Source of the DNA: Oscillospiraceae bacterium
Lineage (GTDB): Bacteria > Bacillota > Clostridia > Oscillospirales > Acutalibacteraceae
Reading direction: 5' to 3'
Assembly (NCBI GenBank): GCA_031271865.1
Contig: JAISUW010000014.1
Location: forward strand, 1 to 33,660
Length of the DNA stretch: 33,660 nucleotides
Shown: piece after piece, positions 13,839-21,216 of the stretch
Position numbering within the stretch: the first letter of the stretch is position 1
Layout of the letters: the number at the start of each line of letters is the position of its first letter
The notes under the pieces: model-generated
What the model was told of the DNA's origin: nothing
Database searches by the model: none
The model's input: only the letters and a program-made list of their open reading frames with translations
Position numbers and translations under genes: made by a program

Positions 13839-16586
13839 ATGAACCAAACACTTTGCATCCGCTGCCGCAAACGCCCTGCCTCCATGACAGGGTATTGTAT
13901 GCCCTGTATGTTCGAGATGAATATGCCGCAGGTCAAACAGATGCTGCGCAATATGGGCGTTTCCGCCGCAGATACGGATGCCGCCGTGCGCCGCGCCGTG
14001 GAGTTTATGCGCAATGCGCCGCCGGATGAGACGTTCCAAAATCCCGCCGCCCTCGCCGCCCTTGTGCCGCCGGAAGCGCGGCGGCAGTTCATGGATATGC
14101 TCAAGTCGGCAGGTGTTCCTTTTGATGACGAGGCCTTGGCAGAGATGGAGGAGGAGAACGAATCCCGCCAATCCGCCCCGCCTGGGCAGATGCCGAAAAT
14201 CCGTCTTTCCGGGAATAACAAGCCCGCCGCGCCCGACCCGAAGCCCCCGGCACCGCCCGCTGAAGAGGACGCTGCCCCGCCGGAGGAGGAGGCAGACGCA
14301 GAGGATGGTTTGGAGGATGCACAGGCGGACCGCAAACCGCGATTCCCATTCGACCCGCGGGAGTTGGTACGGCGCATTTTCGGGAAGGATCCGCCGGAAG
14401 GCACCATTATTATGAGTTCCATCTCAATCCCAATGGAAGTGGAAGTGGAAGGAGGGGAAGATATGTCGGACGAAGAATTCCGCGAGGCTCTGCACAAAGA
14501 GGTTGAAAAGGAACTGCCGGAATGGATGAAAAACGATGATGATGACAATCTGCCGGAGGAATGGCGGTCGGATTTTGACGTGCCGCCGTGGCTGCGCGAC
14601 GATGGCTTCGATATGCCAGATTTGCCGCCGCGCAATGTTCGCACAAGGCAGAAGGGCGGCTCCCGCAAACGCAAGAACCTGAACCAATTCAGCGTGGATC
14701 TGACGGAAAAAGCGCGTAAAGGGCAGTTGGATCGTATCATCGGCCGCGATGATGAGATTTTCCGCACCATGCAGATTCTCTGCCGCCGCACGAAGAACAA
14801 CCCCTGCCTCATCGGTGAACCGGGTGTCGGCAAAACCGCCATTGCCGAAGGCTTGGCTATGAAGATAGCCGCCGGAGAAGTACCCATGCGCTTGGCGGAT
14901 AAGGAAATCCACGCCTTGGATTTGCCCGCCATGGTCGCAGGGACACAATACCGCGGGCAGTTTGAAGCGCGCATTAAGGGCGTGCTGGAGGAAGTCCGCG
15001 CCTTGGGGAATATCATTCTCTTCATCGACGAGGTGCATTCCTTGGTGTCCGCCGGCGATGCGGAGGGTGCCATGAACGCCGCAAACATCCTCAAGCCCGC
15101 GCTCTCCCGCGGGGAGGTGCAGGTCATCGGAGCAACTACATTCAACGAGTACCGCAAGTATATTGAGAAAGACAGCGCCTTGGAACGCCGTATGCAGCCG
15201 GTGAAAGTCGAAGAGCCTTCCATTGACGACACCTGCCGGATGCTGGAGGGCATCAAGGGTTACTATGAGGATTACCATAAAGTTAAGATTTCCGATGGGC
15301 TGATCCGCAAGGCGGTGGTTCTCTCCGAACGCTACATTGCCGACCGCTTCCTCCCGGATAAGGCCATCGACCTGCTGGATGAGGCCTGCACCGGTGCGGC
15401 GCTCCGCTCGAAAGCCATTGAGGATTATGAGCGCTTGGCGAAACGGACCTCAGAGTTGGCGGCGCGCCTGCAAGCCTTGGACAACAAAACCGGCCCCCTC
15501 CCGCCGGACTTCCACGAGAAGCGTGCCAAGCTCTTAGAGCAGATGAGCAAAGCGGAGGCCGCCTCTGCCGAGCTGGAACCGCTCGCGAAGAGTGTCAGCG
15601 TCACGGAGGACGACTTGGCCAATGTGGTGCAGCTCTGGACAGGTATCCCCGCCACGAAGGTCATGCAGAATGAGATCGCCCGCCTCAAGGGCATCGACGC
15701 CAAACTCAATGCCGCCGTCATTGGGCAGGAGGAGGCTGTAGCGGGACTCTGCGCCGCGATTCGGCGTTCCCGTGTACAGCTGCAAGCGCGGCTTCGCCCT
15801 GCTTCCTTCATTTTCGTGGGACCGACGGGCGTCGGTAAGACGGAACTCGCCAAGCGCCTGACCGCAGAGCTGTTTGACAAGCCCGATGCCCTCATCCGCA
15901 TGGACATGAGTGAGTTCATGGAGAAGCACGCCGTTTCCCGCGTTATAGGCTCGCCGCCCGGCTATGTGGGCTATGACGAGGCCGGGCAGCTCACGGAAAA
16001 AGTACGCCGCCGCCCCTACTCCGTCATCCTCTTTGACGAGATTGAAAAGGCGCACCCGGATGTCATGCACATTCTCCTGCAAATCTTGGACGAGGGCAAG
16101 ATTCAGGACGCGCAGGGGCGCAGTGTAAGCTTTGCCAATACCGTTATCATCATGACATCTAACGCCGGAAGCGAACTGAAAGGCACCACCCCCGGCTTCG
16201 GCAAGACGCAAAACCAAAACGCCCGCGACAAGGCCATGGATGCCCTCAAAAAATTCCTGCGCCCGGAGTTCCTCGGGCGGGTGGACGAGGTTGTCTGCTT
16301 CAGAGCCTTGGAGCAAGCCGACTACAAAAGAATAGCCGCACTGAAACTCTCTGAATTGGCGCAGTCCGTCGCCGAAAAAAATTCGGCGCTCACCTGGGAC
16401 GAGGCGGTGGAGGACTATCTCGCCGCTAAAGCCGTCAAAGCACAGAGCGGTGCCCGCGAGGTGCTCAACGTCCTGCGCCGCGAAGCGGAGGATAAGATTA
16501 CCACCGCCGCCGTAGAGAACGGCGGAAGCCCGCCGCCGCAGCTGCATCTTTCCGCAGCAGAGGACGCGCTGACCTTGGACGCGTGA
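13839..16586 (+). CDS. ClpE/ClpC-like AAA+ ATPase with N-terminal zinc ribbon
   Basis: A 915-aa Hsp100 unfoldase. Cys6-x2-Cys9 and Cys20-x2-Cys23 form a zinc ribbon as in ClpE. Instead of the double Clp-N repeat of ClpC/ClpB there is a ~265-residue region rich in Pro, Ala, Glu and Asp (about residues 100-280). AAA1 has Walker A GEPGVGKT (326-333) and Walker B with Asp397-Glu398. A short ClpC/ClpE-size middle domain lies near 520-580. AAA2 has Walker A GPTGVGKT (661-668) and Walker B Asp733-Glu734. A PGFGK segment near 785-790 stands where ClpC has its VGF loop for docking ClpP, so it probably feeds a ClpP protease. The C-terminal domain is shorter and lacks the usual GARPLRR form (SGAREVLNVLRR). 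It is in line with cvpA and pgsA (43-bp gap); two small peptide genes follow. Confidence 0.9.
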   Translation: MNQTLCIRCRKRPASMTGYCMPCMFEMNMPQVKQMLRNMGVSAADTDAAVRRAVEFMRNAPPDETFQNPAALAALVPPEARRQFMDMLKSAGVPFDDEALAEMEEENESRQSAPPGQMPKIRLSGNNKPAAPDPKPPAPPAEEDAAPPEEEADAEDGLEDAQADRKPRFPFDPRELVRRIFGKDPPEGTIIMSSISIPMEVEVEGGEDMSDEEFREALHKEVEKELPEWMKNDDDDNLPEEWRSDFDVPPWLRDDGFDMPDLPPRNVRTRQKGGSRKRKNLNQFSVDLTEKARKGQLDRIIGRDDEIFRTMQILCRRTKNNPCLIGEPGVGKTAIAEGLAMKIAAGEVPMRLADKEIHALDLPAMVAGTQYRGQFEARIKGVLEEVRALGNIILFIDEVHSLVSAGDAEGAMNAANILKPALSRGEVQVIGATTFNEYRKYIEKDSALERRMQPVKVEEPSIDDTCRMLEGIKGYYEDYHKVKISDGLIRKAVVLSERYIADRFLPDKAIDLLDEACTGAALRSKAIEDYERLAKRTSELAARLQALDNKTGPLPPDFHEKRAKLLEQMSKAEAASAELEPLAKSVSVTEDDLANVVQLWTGIPATKVMQNEIARLKGIDAKLNAAVIGQEEAVAGLCAAIRRSRVQLQARLRPASFIFVGPTGVGKTELAKRLTAELFDKPDALIRMDMSEFMEKHAVSRVIGSPPGYVGYDEAGQLTEKVRRRPYSVILFDEIEKAHPDVMHILLQILDEGKIQDAQGRSVSFANTVIIMTSNAGSELKGTTPGFGKTQNQNARDKAMDALKKFLRPEFLGRVDEVVCFRALEQADYKRIAALKLSELAQSVAEKNSALTWDEAVEDYLAAKAVKAQSGAREVLNVLRREAEDKITTAAVENGGSPPPQLHLSAAEDALTLDA

Positions 16587-16644
16587 AAGCGACTCCCTTT
16601 TGCAAATAAATAAAGGAACCTAAACACGTCCCACACTGTCTTAT

Positions 16645-16690
16645 AGACGTAAACAAAATACAGCGGCAAAAAGCCGCCATCAAATGGAGG
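16645..16690 (+). promoter_or_regulatory. Leader motif and hairpin of peptide gene 1
   Basis: AGACGTAAA (16645-16653), then a hairpin GCGGC-AAAAA-GCCGC (16663-16677), then the GGAGG ribosome binding site (16686-16690). The same order is found before peptide gene 2 (17049-17093), where the 9-mer is identical but the hairpin arms have completely different bases. This points to conserved RNA structure. Confidence 0.65.
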
Positions 16691-16699
16691 ATACATACC

Positions 16700-16864
16700 A
16701 TGTTTGAAGCAATCTTTGGCTGGGCTGACGGTATTATCGAGTGGGTCGCCGACTTTCTGCAAGGCCTGTTTGATGCCCTCGCGAGTTTCCTGCCCCAAGT
16801 GAACTGGGACTTCGTGCCGGAAGTCATCCAAACGCTCCGCGACTTGACAGGTGCCGCCGTCTGA
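16700..16864 (+). CDS. Small acidic amphipathic peptide 1 (54 aa), unknown
   Basis: A 54-aa peptide that opens MFEAIFGWADGIIEW and continues VADFLQGLFDALASFLPQV, then NWDFVPEVIQTLRD. It has two or three tryptophans, many Asp/Glu and only one Arg, so it is strongly acidic. The first ~33 residues would form an amphipathic helix with Asp/Glu/Gln on one face and Ile/Leu/Phe/Trp on the other. No signal-peptide cleavage site, Gly-Gly leader or cysteine is present. A strong GGAGG lies 9 nt before the ATG. It is about 45/54 identical to peptide 2 downstream. By composition it recalls phenol-soluble modulin beta peptides or leaderless bacteriocins, but I recognise no family. It may be on the clp transcript; a terminator follows at 16905. 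Confidence 0.75.
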   Translation: MFEAIFGWADGIIEWVADFLQGLFDALASFLPQVNWDFVPEVIQTLRDLTGAAV

Positions 16865-16904
16865 TTCGCTTTCCTGCCTATCCTTTCTATACCGGCAACA
16901 TAGA

Positions 16905-16944
16905 CTGCACCTCCCGTTCCCGTACGGCGGGGTGCAGCTTTTTC
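16905..16944 (+). terminator. Rho-independent terminator after peptide gene 1
   Basis: CTGCACC (16905-16911) pairs with GGTGCAG (16931-16937), with further C/G pairing inside, and CTTTTTCC follows directly. It closes the cvpA-pgsA-clp-peptide 1 series before the separate promoter of peptide 2. Confidence 0.8.
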
Positions 16945-17005
16945 CAAAGCAAGCAAGAAATGAAAACTGTTACACATATTTCATATAAAATCCATAGAAT
17001 AACTA

Positions 17006-17034
17006 TTGACAGAAATGGTTATGTGTGCTATAAT
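17006..17034 (+). promoter_or_regulatory. Consensus promoter of peptide gene 2
   Basis: TTGACA (17006-17011), 17-bp spacer, TATAAT (17029-17034), with TGC extended -10. It is a perfect sigma-A match and among the strongest in the window, implying high expression. Transcription would begin near 17041, just before the AGACGTAAA leader motif. Confidence 0.9.
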
Positions 17035-17048
17035 TAGGTTATCTTTAC

Positions 17049-17093
17049 AGACGTAAATCAAATTGTAGGGTTTGCCTACAAAAACAGAGGAGG
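17049..17093 (+). promoter_or_regulatory. Leader motif and hairpin of peptide gene 2
   Basis: AGACGTAAA (17049-17057), hairpin TTGTAGG-GTTTG-CCTACAA (17063-17081), and AGAGGAGG ribosome binding site (17086-17093). Compared with peptide 1 the loop is again 5 nt and the hairpin again sits 4-8 nt before the ribosome binding site, but the stem bases differ. Confidence 0.65.
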
Positions 17094-17101
17094 ATATGTG
17101 T

Positions 17102-17275
17102 ATGTTCGACGTAATCTTTGGCTGGGCTGACGGCATCATTGAGTGGGTGGCCGACCTTCTGCAAGGTCTGTTCGATGCCCTCGCGAGCTTCCTTCCCCAA
17201 GTGGACTGGAGCTTCGTGCCGGAACTCATTCAAACCATCCGTGACGCTACGGGTGCAGCCGCCGCCGCTGTCTGA
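17102..17275 (+). CDS. Small acidic amphipathic peptide 2 (57 aa), unknown
   Basis: A 57-aa paralogue of peptide 1. It opens MFDVIFGWADGIIEW, shares the block GLFDALASFLPQV and then diverges mildly (DWSFVPELIQTIRD), ending in a run of alanines and Val. The similarity extends to the DNA and to the leader, so the pair is a recent tandem duplication under protein-level constraint (most changes are conservative: E/D, V/L, L/I, F/L). An in-frame ATG at 17096 would add MC; the 17102 start aligns with peptide 1 and lies 8 nt after AGAGGAGG. It has its own consensus promoter and is followed by a long hairpin at 17309. No homologous family is recognised; a membrane-active, signalling or Clp-linked role is inference only. 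Confidence 0.78.
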   Translation: MFDVIFGWADGIIEWVADLLQGLFDALASFLPQVDWSFVPELIQTIRDATGAAAAAV

Positions 17276-17308
17276 GTGACAGCCGCACCTGTGTAAACAG
17301 GAAACCAA

Positions 17309-17350
17309 GTGCCCCGGTGCATTGAATTCAATTCAATTGCACCGGGGCAC
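17309..17350. terminator. Long hairpin after peptide gene 2
   Basis: GTGCCCCGGTGCA (17309-17321) is perfectly complementary to TGCACCGGGGCAC (17338-17350). The pairing can extend inward through ATTGAAT/ATTCAAT with one bulged T. The total stem is about 19 bp with a tiny loop. No T-run follows, so it may stabilise the peptide mRNA rather than terminate strongly. Confidence 0.6.
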
Positions 17351-17408
17351 ATTGCGCTGGTAAGTTCTGGAAAAATGACGATATATGACGGTTTTCGACA
17401 ATTAGTGA

Positions 17409-17436
17409 TTGACAAATGCGCAGAATGTGGTATAAT
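17409..17436 (+). promoter_or_regulatory. Promoter of the SanA/YdcF-like gene
   Basis: TTGACA (17409-17414), 16-bp spacer, TATAAT (17431-17436), TGG extended -10. Because transcription should start near 17443, an ATG at 17449 would have almost no leader. This favours a downstream start. A GGGAGAG/CTCTCCC hairpin (17477-17498) lies in the leader. Confidence 0.8.
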
Positions 17437-17541
17437 AGAAACTGAGGTATGGTTCGGACTAATTGCGAAGGAGGCAGGGAGAGCATTCCTCCTCTCCCGA
17501 CAGGAATGCGCCGCCGTAACCGCAGGTATCTGGAGCACTCC

Positions 17542-18294
17542 ATGGTGGCCAGATCGACAAAACGGAAGAGACGCAACCGCAGGCGAGTATTCGGCTCGTT
17601 TGTGGCGCTGTTGGCTCTGTTTGGTTTGGTGTTCGGTGCCATGAACGTGTGGGTTTACAGAGAATCGCAGGACCGCATCCTGCCGGAAGCAACAGCCATC
17701 GAGCCGGATGCCGAAAAGCGCGAGGCTCTGGGTCTGACGGACATTGATGCCATCCTTGTCTTAGGCTCCTTGGCGGAAAACGGCGTACCCTCCGCCGTGC
17801 TGGAGGATCGTATCAACTGCGCGGTGAAGCTCTATGAGGCGAAGCTGGCTCCGGTTCTGCTTATGAGCGGCAACTCCACCCGAGCGGCGGGCAACGAGCC
17901 GAAAGTCATGAAGCAAGCTGCAGTGAATCAATTGGTTCCAAGCAAAGACATATTCATGGATCATTGGGGCTTAACCACCTATGAATCCCTCGTGCGCGCA
18001 CGGGACGTGTTCGGTGTGAAGCGTGTGCTGATTGTATCGCAGCGATATCACCTCTTCCGTGCCGTGTATCTCGCGAAACAGTTGGGGCTGGAGGCATGGG
18101 GCGTAGCGAGCGACTACCGCGTTTATGAAGAGCAGAACATGATGTCCGCACGGGAGTTCCTGGCACGGGGCAAAGCCTTTGTTTGGGGCTTCGCGAAGCC
18201 CGACCCCACTTTCGGCGGGGAACCCATCCCATTGAAATACAGCGGCGATGTCACGAATGACCCGGTGAATGTCCCCTTTACACAAGTTTCATAA
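17542..18294 (+). CDS. SanA/YdcF-like DUF218 membrane protein
   Basis: About 250 aa. A very basic N-terminus (RSTKRKRRNRRR) is followed by one membrane helix (FVALLALFGLVFGAMNVWV) and an extracytoplasmic or cytosolic DUF218 domain. The order AILVLGSLAENGVPSAVLEDRINCAVKLYE, LLMSGN, DHWGLTTYESLVRARDVFG and LIVSQRYHLFRAVYLAKQLG is the SanA pattern. SanA in enteric bacteria affects envelope permeability and vancomycin sensitivity; the biochemical role is unsettled. The C-terminus continues beyond the domain with a proline-rich stretch. The start is chosen at 17542 (GGAG 6 nt upstream); in-frame alternatives are 17506 and 17449, the latter almost at the transcription start. A perfect TTCGCGAA palindrome (18186-18201) lies in the coding sequence. 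Confidence 0.82.
   Translation: MVARSTKRKRRNRRRVFGSFVALLALFGLVFGAMNVWVYRESQDRILPEATAIEPDAEKREALGLTDIDAILVLGSLAENGVPSAVLEDRINCAVKLYEAKLAPVLLMSGNSTRAAGNEPKVMKQAAVNQLVPSKDIFMDHWGLTTYESLVRARDVFGVKRVLIVSQRYHLFRAVYLAKQLGLEAWGVASDYRVYEEQNMMSAREFLARGKAFVWGFAKPDPTFGGEPIPLKYSGDVTNDPVNVPFTQVS
18186..18201. repeat. 16-nt perfect palindrome GGGCTTCGCGAAGCCC inside CDS
   Basis: The sequence is self-complementary. It is identical to 21696-21711 upstream of the aconitase gene and close to 51-70. Here it encodes the GFAKP part of the SanA-like protein. Confidence 0.8.
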
Positions 18295-18413
18295 ACGCTT
18301 TCTGTTGTGCCGGGAGCAGAATAGTAAATATTGCCAATCCATAATTCTTATCATTAGACAACCTTTCTTTCCGTATACTATATAACAATAGTGCATACGG
18401 GAGGGCATTTTAT

Positions 18414-20237
18414 ATGTGCGGTATCATGGGTTACACAGGCGTGGAGGAAGCCGCGCCGGTTTTAATGGACGGTCTGGAGGCATTGGAATACAGAGGGTAT
18501 GACTCCGCGGGCTTGGCGGTCTGTACCGAGGGCGGGAGCATTATCCATATCCGTGCGGCGGGGCGCATTATGAATCTCGCCGACAAACTCATACAGGCAG
18601 CGCACGAGGAAGTGCCTGTCACCGGCAGTTGCGGCATTGCTCATACCCGCTGGGCGACCCACGGCGCACCGACGGAGGAGAACGCGCACCCGCACCGCTC
18701 CGCCACAGGGCTGTATACCATTGTTCACAATGGTATCATAGAGAACTATGAGGCGCTGCGCGACAGCTTGGAAGCAGAGGGCATAGAGTTCGAGAGCGAA
18801 ACGGATACGGAGGTCATCGCTCAGCTCTTGGAGAAGCACGACACCGGCGATGTGCTGGAGACGCTGCGCACGGTACTCCCCCTGCTGGAAGGCTCCTATG
18901 CGTTGGGTATTCTGTATTATAACGCGCCGGGAAAAATCTACTGCGCCCGCAAGTCCTCCCCGCTGCTGATAGCCAAGACTAAAGACGGTGCATATCTTGC
19001 GTCCGATGCGGCGGCTCTCCTCAAGTACAGCCGCGAAATCCTGCGCTTGGAGGACGGCGAGGTCGCCGAACTCGAGGGCGGCAAAGTGTCGGTCTACGCC
19101 GCCGATGGCACACCGGTTCGGAAAGTCCCGATAGCCGTCGCGAGCCATATCTCCGCCGCCGACAAATCCGGCTACACGCACTTCATGCGCAAAGAGATTG
19201 ACGAGCAGCCGGAAGCAGTGCGCCGTACCCTCGCATCGTTCCCCGGGCAGTTCACACCGCAGACCCAGCAGCTCCTGAAAGATGTACGCCGCGTTGTTTT
19301 CTTAGGCTGCGGCTCGGCGTACTATGCGGGATTGGTCGGCCGCTACCTTGTGGAGGAGGGCGCGGGCATCCCGGCGTCTGCGGAGTTGGCCTCTGAGTTC
19401 AAGGCACTTAACCCCGCCATAGATGACCGCACCCTGCTCATCGTCATATCCCAGTCCGGCGAGACGGCTGACACGCTCTCCGCTCTGCGCTTTGCAAAAC
19501 AGAAGCGCGCCCGCACCTTGGGCATTGTCAACGTGGAAGGTTCCACGATTGCCCAAGAGTGCGACGCCGTCATCTACACCAAAGCCGGCTTGGAGGTCGC
19601 CGTCGCCACCACCAAGGCTTACGCTACGCAGCTCTCTATCATCTACTGCTTGGCGGCAGCCTTGCAGGGGGACTATATCCTCATCCGCAAGGGTGTCCCG
19701 GTCGGCGGGATTGTGAAGCAATCCGACATCCACCGCCTGCCCGACCTTATCGGCGAGGTGCTTCGCCGCTCGGCGCAGCCCATGTTCGAGTGGGCGCGGG
19801 CGATTCACCGTGCGGAGCATTGCTACTTCCTCGGGCGCAACATTGACTACGCCGCCGCACTGGAAGGTTCCCTCAAGCTCAAGGAAATCAGCTATATCCA
19901 CGCCGAAGCCTACCCCGCCGGGGAACTCAAGCACGGCACCATCTCCTTGGTGGAGGAAGGTACACCCATCATCTCCGTCTGCTGCCGCCCCGAGGTCACG
20001 CCCAAGACACGCTCCAACATGGAGGAATGCGCCGCCCGCGGTGCTGCTCTCTATTGCATCACCAATGACAACAGCATCACCGTGAAGAATAAGCTCCTCC
20101 TGCCGAGGTGCAATCCGCTCCTCGCCGTATCGCTCTCCACCATCCCTCTCCAACTCTTAGCGTACCACTGCGCAGAAATGCGCGGCTGCGCCATAGACAA
20201 ACCACGCAACCTCGCTAAGAGTGTTACGGTGGAGTAA
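18414..20237 (+). CDS. glmS: Glutamine--fructose-6-phosphate aminotransferase (isomerizing)
   Basis: A 607-aa cytosolic enzyme that makes glucosamine 6-phosphate from fructose 6-phosphate and glutamine, the first committed step to UDP-GlcNAc and peptidoglycan. Met1 is followed by CGIMGYTG, so Cys2 is the glutaminase nucleophile; HTRWATHG and NGIIENYE are the usual glutaminase motifs. Two SIS domains follow: SQSGETADT near residue 345 and the second after ~455. The C-terminus KPRNLAKSVTVE is the conserved end. Length is normal. GGGAGGG lies 8 nt before the ATG. The 119-bp upstream region is too short and lacks the conserved core for a glmS ribozyme, so glucosamine-6-phosphate control of that kind appears absent. 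A terminator follows at 20260. Confidence 0.97.
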   Translation: MCGIMGYTGVEEAAPVLMDGLEALEYRGYDSAGLAVCTEGGSIIHIRAAGRIMNLADKLIQAAHEEVPVTGSCGIAHTRWATHGAPTEENAHPHRSATGLYTIVHNGIIENYEALRDSLEAEGIEFESETDTEVIAQLLEKHDTGDVLETLRTVLPLLEGSYALGILYYNAPGKIYCARKSSPLLIAKTKDGAYLASDAAALLKYSREILRLEDGEVAELEGGKVSVYAADGTPVRKVPIAVASHISAADKSGYTHFMRKEIDEQPEAVRRTLASFPGQFTPQTQQLLKDVRRVVFLGCGSAYYAGLVGRYLVEEGAGIPASAELASEFKALNPAIDDRTLLIVISQSGETADTLSALRFAKQKRARTLGIVNVEGSTIAQECDAVIYTKAGLEVAVATTKAYATQLSIIYCLAAALQGDYILIRKGVPVGGIVKQSDIHRLPDLIGEVLRRSAQPMFEWARAIHRAEHCYFLGRNIDYAAALEGSLKLKEISYIHAEAYPAGELKHGTISLVEEGTPIISVCCRPEVTPKTRSNMEECAARGAALYCITNDNSITVKNKLLLPRCNPLLAVSLSTIPLQLLAYHCAEMRGCAIDKPRNLAKSVTVE

Positions 20238-20259
20238 GTTATCAGTTAACAAAACTCAT

Positions 20260-20292
20260 GAGATGTAGCGGTAACGCTACATCTCTATTTTT
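20260..20292 (+). terminator. Rho-independent terminator of glmS
   Basis: GAGATGTAGCG (20260-20270), loop GTAA, CGCTACATCTC (20275-20285), then TATTTTT. It is an 11-bp perfect stem. Confidence 0.88.
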
Positions 20293-20295
20293 GCG

Positions 20296-20317
20296 GATGT
20301 AATGATTGCATTACATC
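20296..20317. repeat. 9-bp hairpin between glmS and kduD
   Basis: GATGTAATG (20296-20304), 4-nt loop, CATTACATC (20309-20317). It stands between convergent genes and may form the RNA end of the kduD-like gene, although no T-run follows on the minus strand. Confidence 0.5.
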
Positions 20318-20341
20318 TGTCCCCGAATCCCTATTGCTTGC

Positions 20342-21064
20342 TCACCTGCCGAGCCAACCGCCGTCCACCGGCAGCGTTACCCCATGGACATAGTCAGAGG
20401 CGGCGGAAGCGAGGAACACAGCGGCGCCCGATAAATCTGACGGCCGGCCCCATCGCCCGGCCGGGATGCGCGCTAAGATGCTCTCGCTGCGCTCCGGGTC
20501 AGACCGCAAGGCTTCTGTGTTATTTGTGACCATATAGCCGGGGGCTATGGCGTTCACGTTGATGCCTTTAGGCGCAAGCTCGTTGGCCATCTCCAGTGTC
20601 AGACCGCGCACGGCGGACTTCGCAGCCGTATAGCTCGCCACGCGGATGCCGCCTTGGAAAGAGAGCATGGAAGCTATATTGATAATCTTGCCGCCCGTTC
20701 CCTGCGCCGCGAACTGCCGTGCCGCCAATTGGCTGAGTTTGAAGAGAGCCGTAAGGTTCACTTGCAACACCTCGTCCCAATCCTTATCGGAAAACTCCAG
20801 CACATCGGCGCGGCGGATGGTGCCGGCGTTGTTGACGAGGATGTCAATCCTGCCCGCCTTTGCCAAGAGGGCGTTCATGATGGACAACGGCGCGTCTTTG
20901 TCCAGCAGGTCGGCAAGGATGCTGACATAGCCTCCCTCGCGACGCCCGGTGCCGTAGACGGTCGCGCCCGCTTCGGCAAGAGCTTTGCAGATTCCCTCCC
21001 CTAAGCCGGTATTGGCACCTGTGACAAGGGCTGTTTTACCGGTGAGATCGAATATGGCAGTCAT
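20342..21064 (-). CDS. kduD: SDR oxidoreductase, KduD-like (2-dehydro-3-deoxy-gluconate 5-dehydrogenase)
   Basis: A 240-aa short-chain dehydrogenase. Residues 7-17 carry the cofactor motif TGANTGLGEG (TGxxxGxG), NNAG follows near residue 80, and the catalytic Ser/Tyr/Lys appear as NIASMLS and then SYTAAKSA. GRWGRPSDLSGAAVFLASAASDYVHG and the terminal PVDGGWLGR are the usual C-terminal marks of KduD-type SDRs. KduD reduces or oxidises keto-sugar acids in pectin/uronate breakdown. Without KduI or pectinase neighbours the substrate is tentative; gluconate 5-dehydrogenase or another SDR is possible. The start at 21064 follows AAGGAAG; the longer frame to 21283 crosses the tmRNA promoter and is rejected. 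It is monocistronic here. Confidence 0.78.
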   Translation of the reverse strand: MTAIFDLTGKTALVTGANTGLGEGICKALAEAGATVYGTGRREGGYVSILADLLDKDAPLSIMNALLAKAGRIDILVNNAGTIRRADVLEFSDKDWDEVLQVNLTALFKLSQLAARQFAAQGTGGKIINIASMLSFQGGIRVASYTAAKSAVRGLTLEMANELAPKGINVNAIAPGYMVTNNTEALRSDPERSESILARIPAGRWGRPSDLSGAAVFLASAASDYVHGVTLPVDGGWLGR

Positions 21065-21164
21065 AGGTTCTTCCTTTCTGTATCCGGATAGAGTACTATT
21101 ATACGGGATTCCCTGCAAATTGTCAAGAGACGTCTTGGTCCTTGTGAAGTTTTTGTAAAATCGG

Positions 21165-21193
21165 TTGACAATCCCCGCAAAAAGTGATATACT
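21165..21193 (+). promoter_or_regulatory. Promoter of tmRNA
   Basis: TTGACA (21165-21170), 17-bp spacer, TATACT (21188-21193). Transcription would start near 21200, leaving a short 5' precursor to be cut by RNase P before the mature end at 21217. Confidence 0.85.
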
Positions 21194-21216
21194 ATTTATA
21201 GTATCCCCTCCTCTCT

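Noticed and set aside
13526-15256. 576-aa open frame on the minus strand
   Set aside because: It is antisense to pgsA and clp, Ser-rich and without any domain; a codon-bias shadow.
17449-17541. Longer N-terminus for the SanA-like protein from ATG 17449
   Set aside because: The promoter -10 at 17431-17436 would leave a leader of only a few bases; the extra 31 residues include a hairpin sequence and lack family similarity.
18295-18413. glmS ribozyme
   Set aside because: The upstream gap is only 119 bp and shows neither the conserved core nor the pairing elements; only an A/T-rich leader with a good ribosome binding site is seen.
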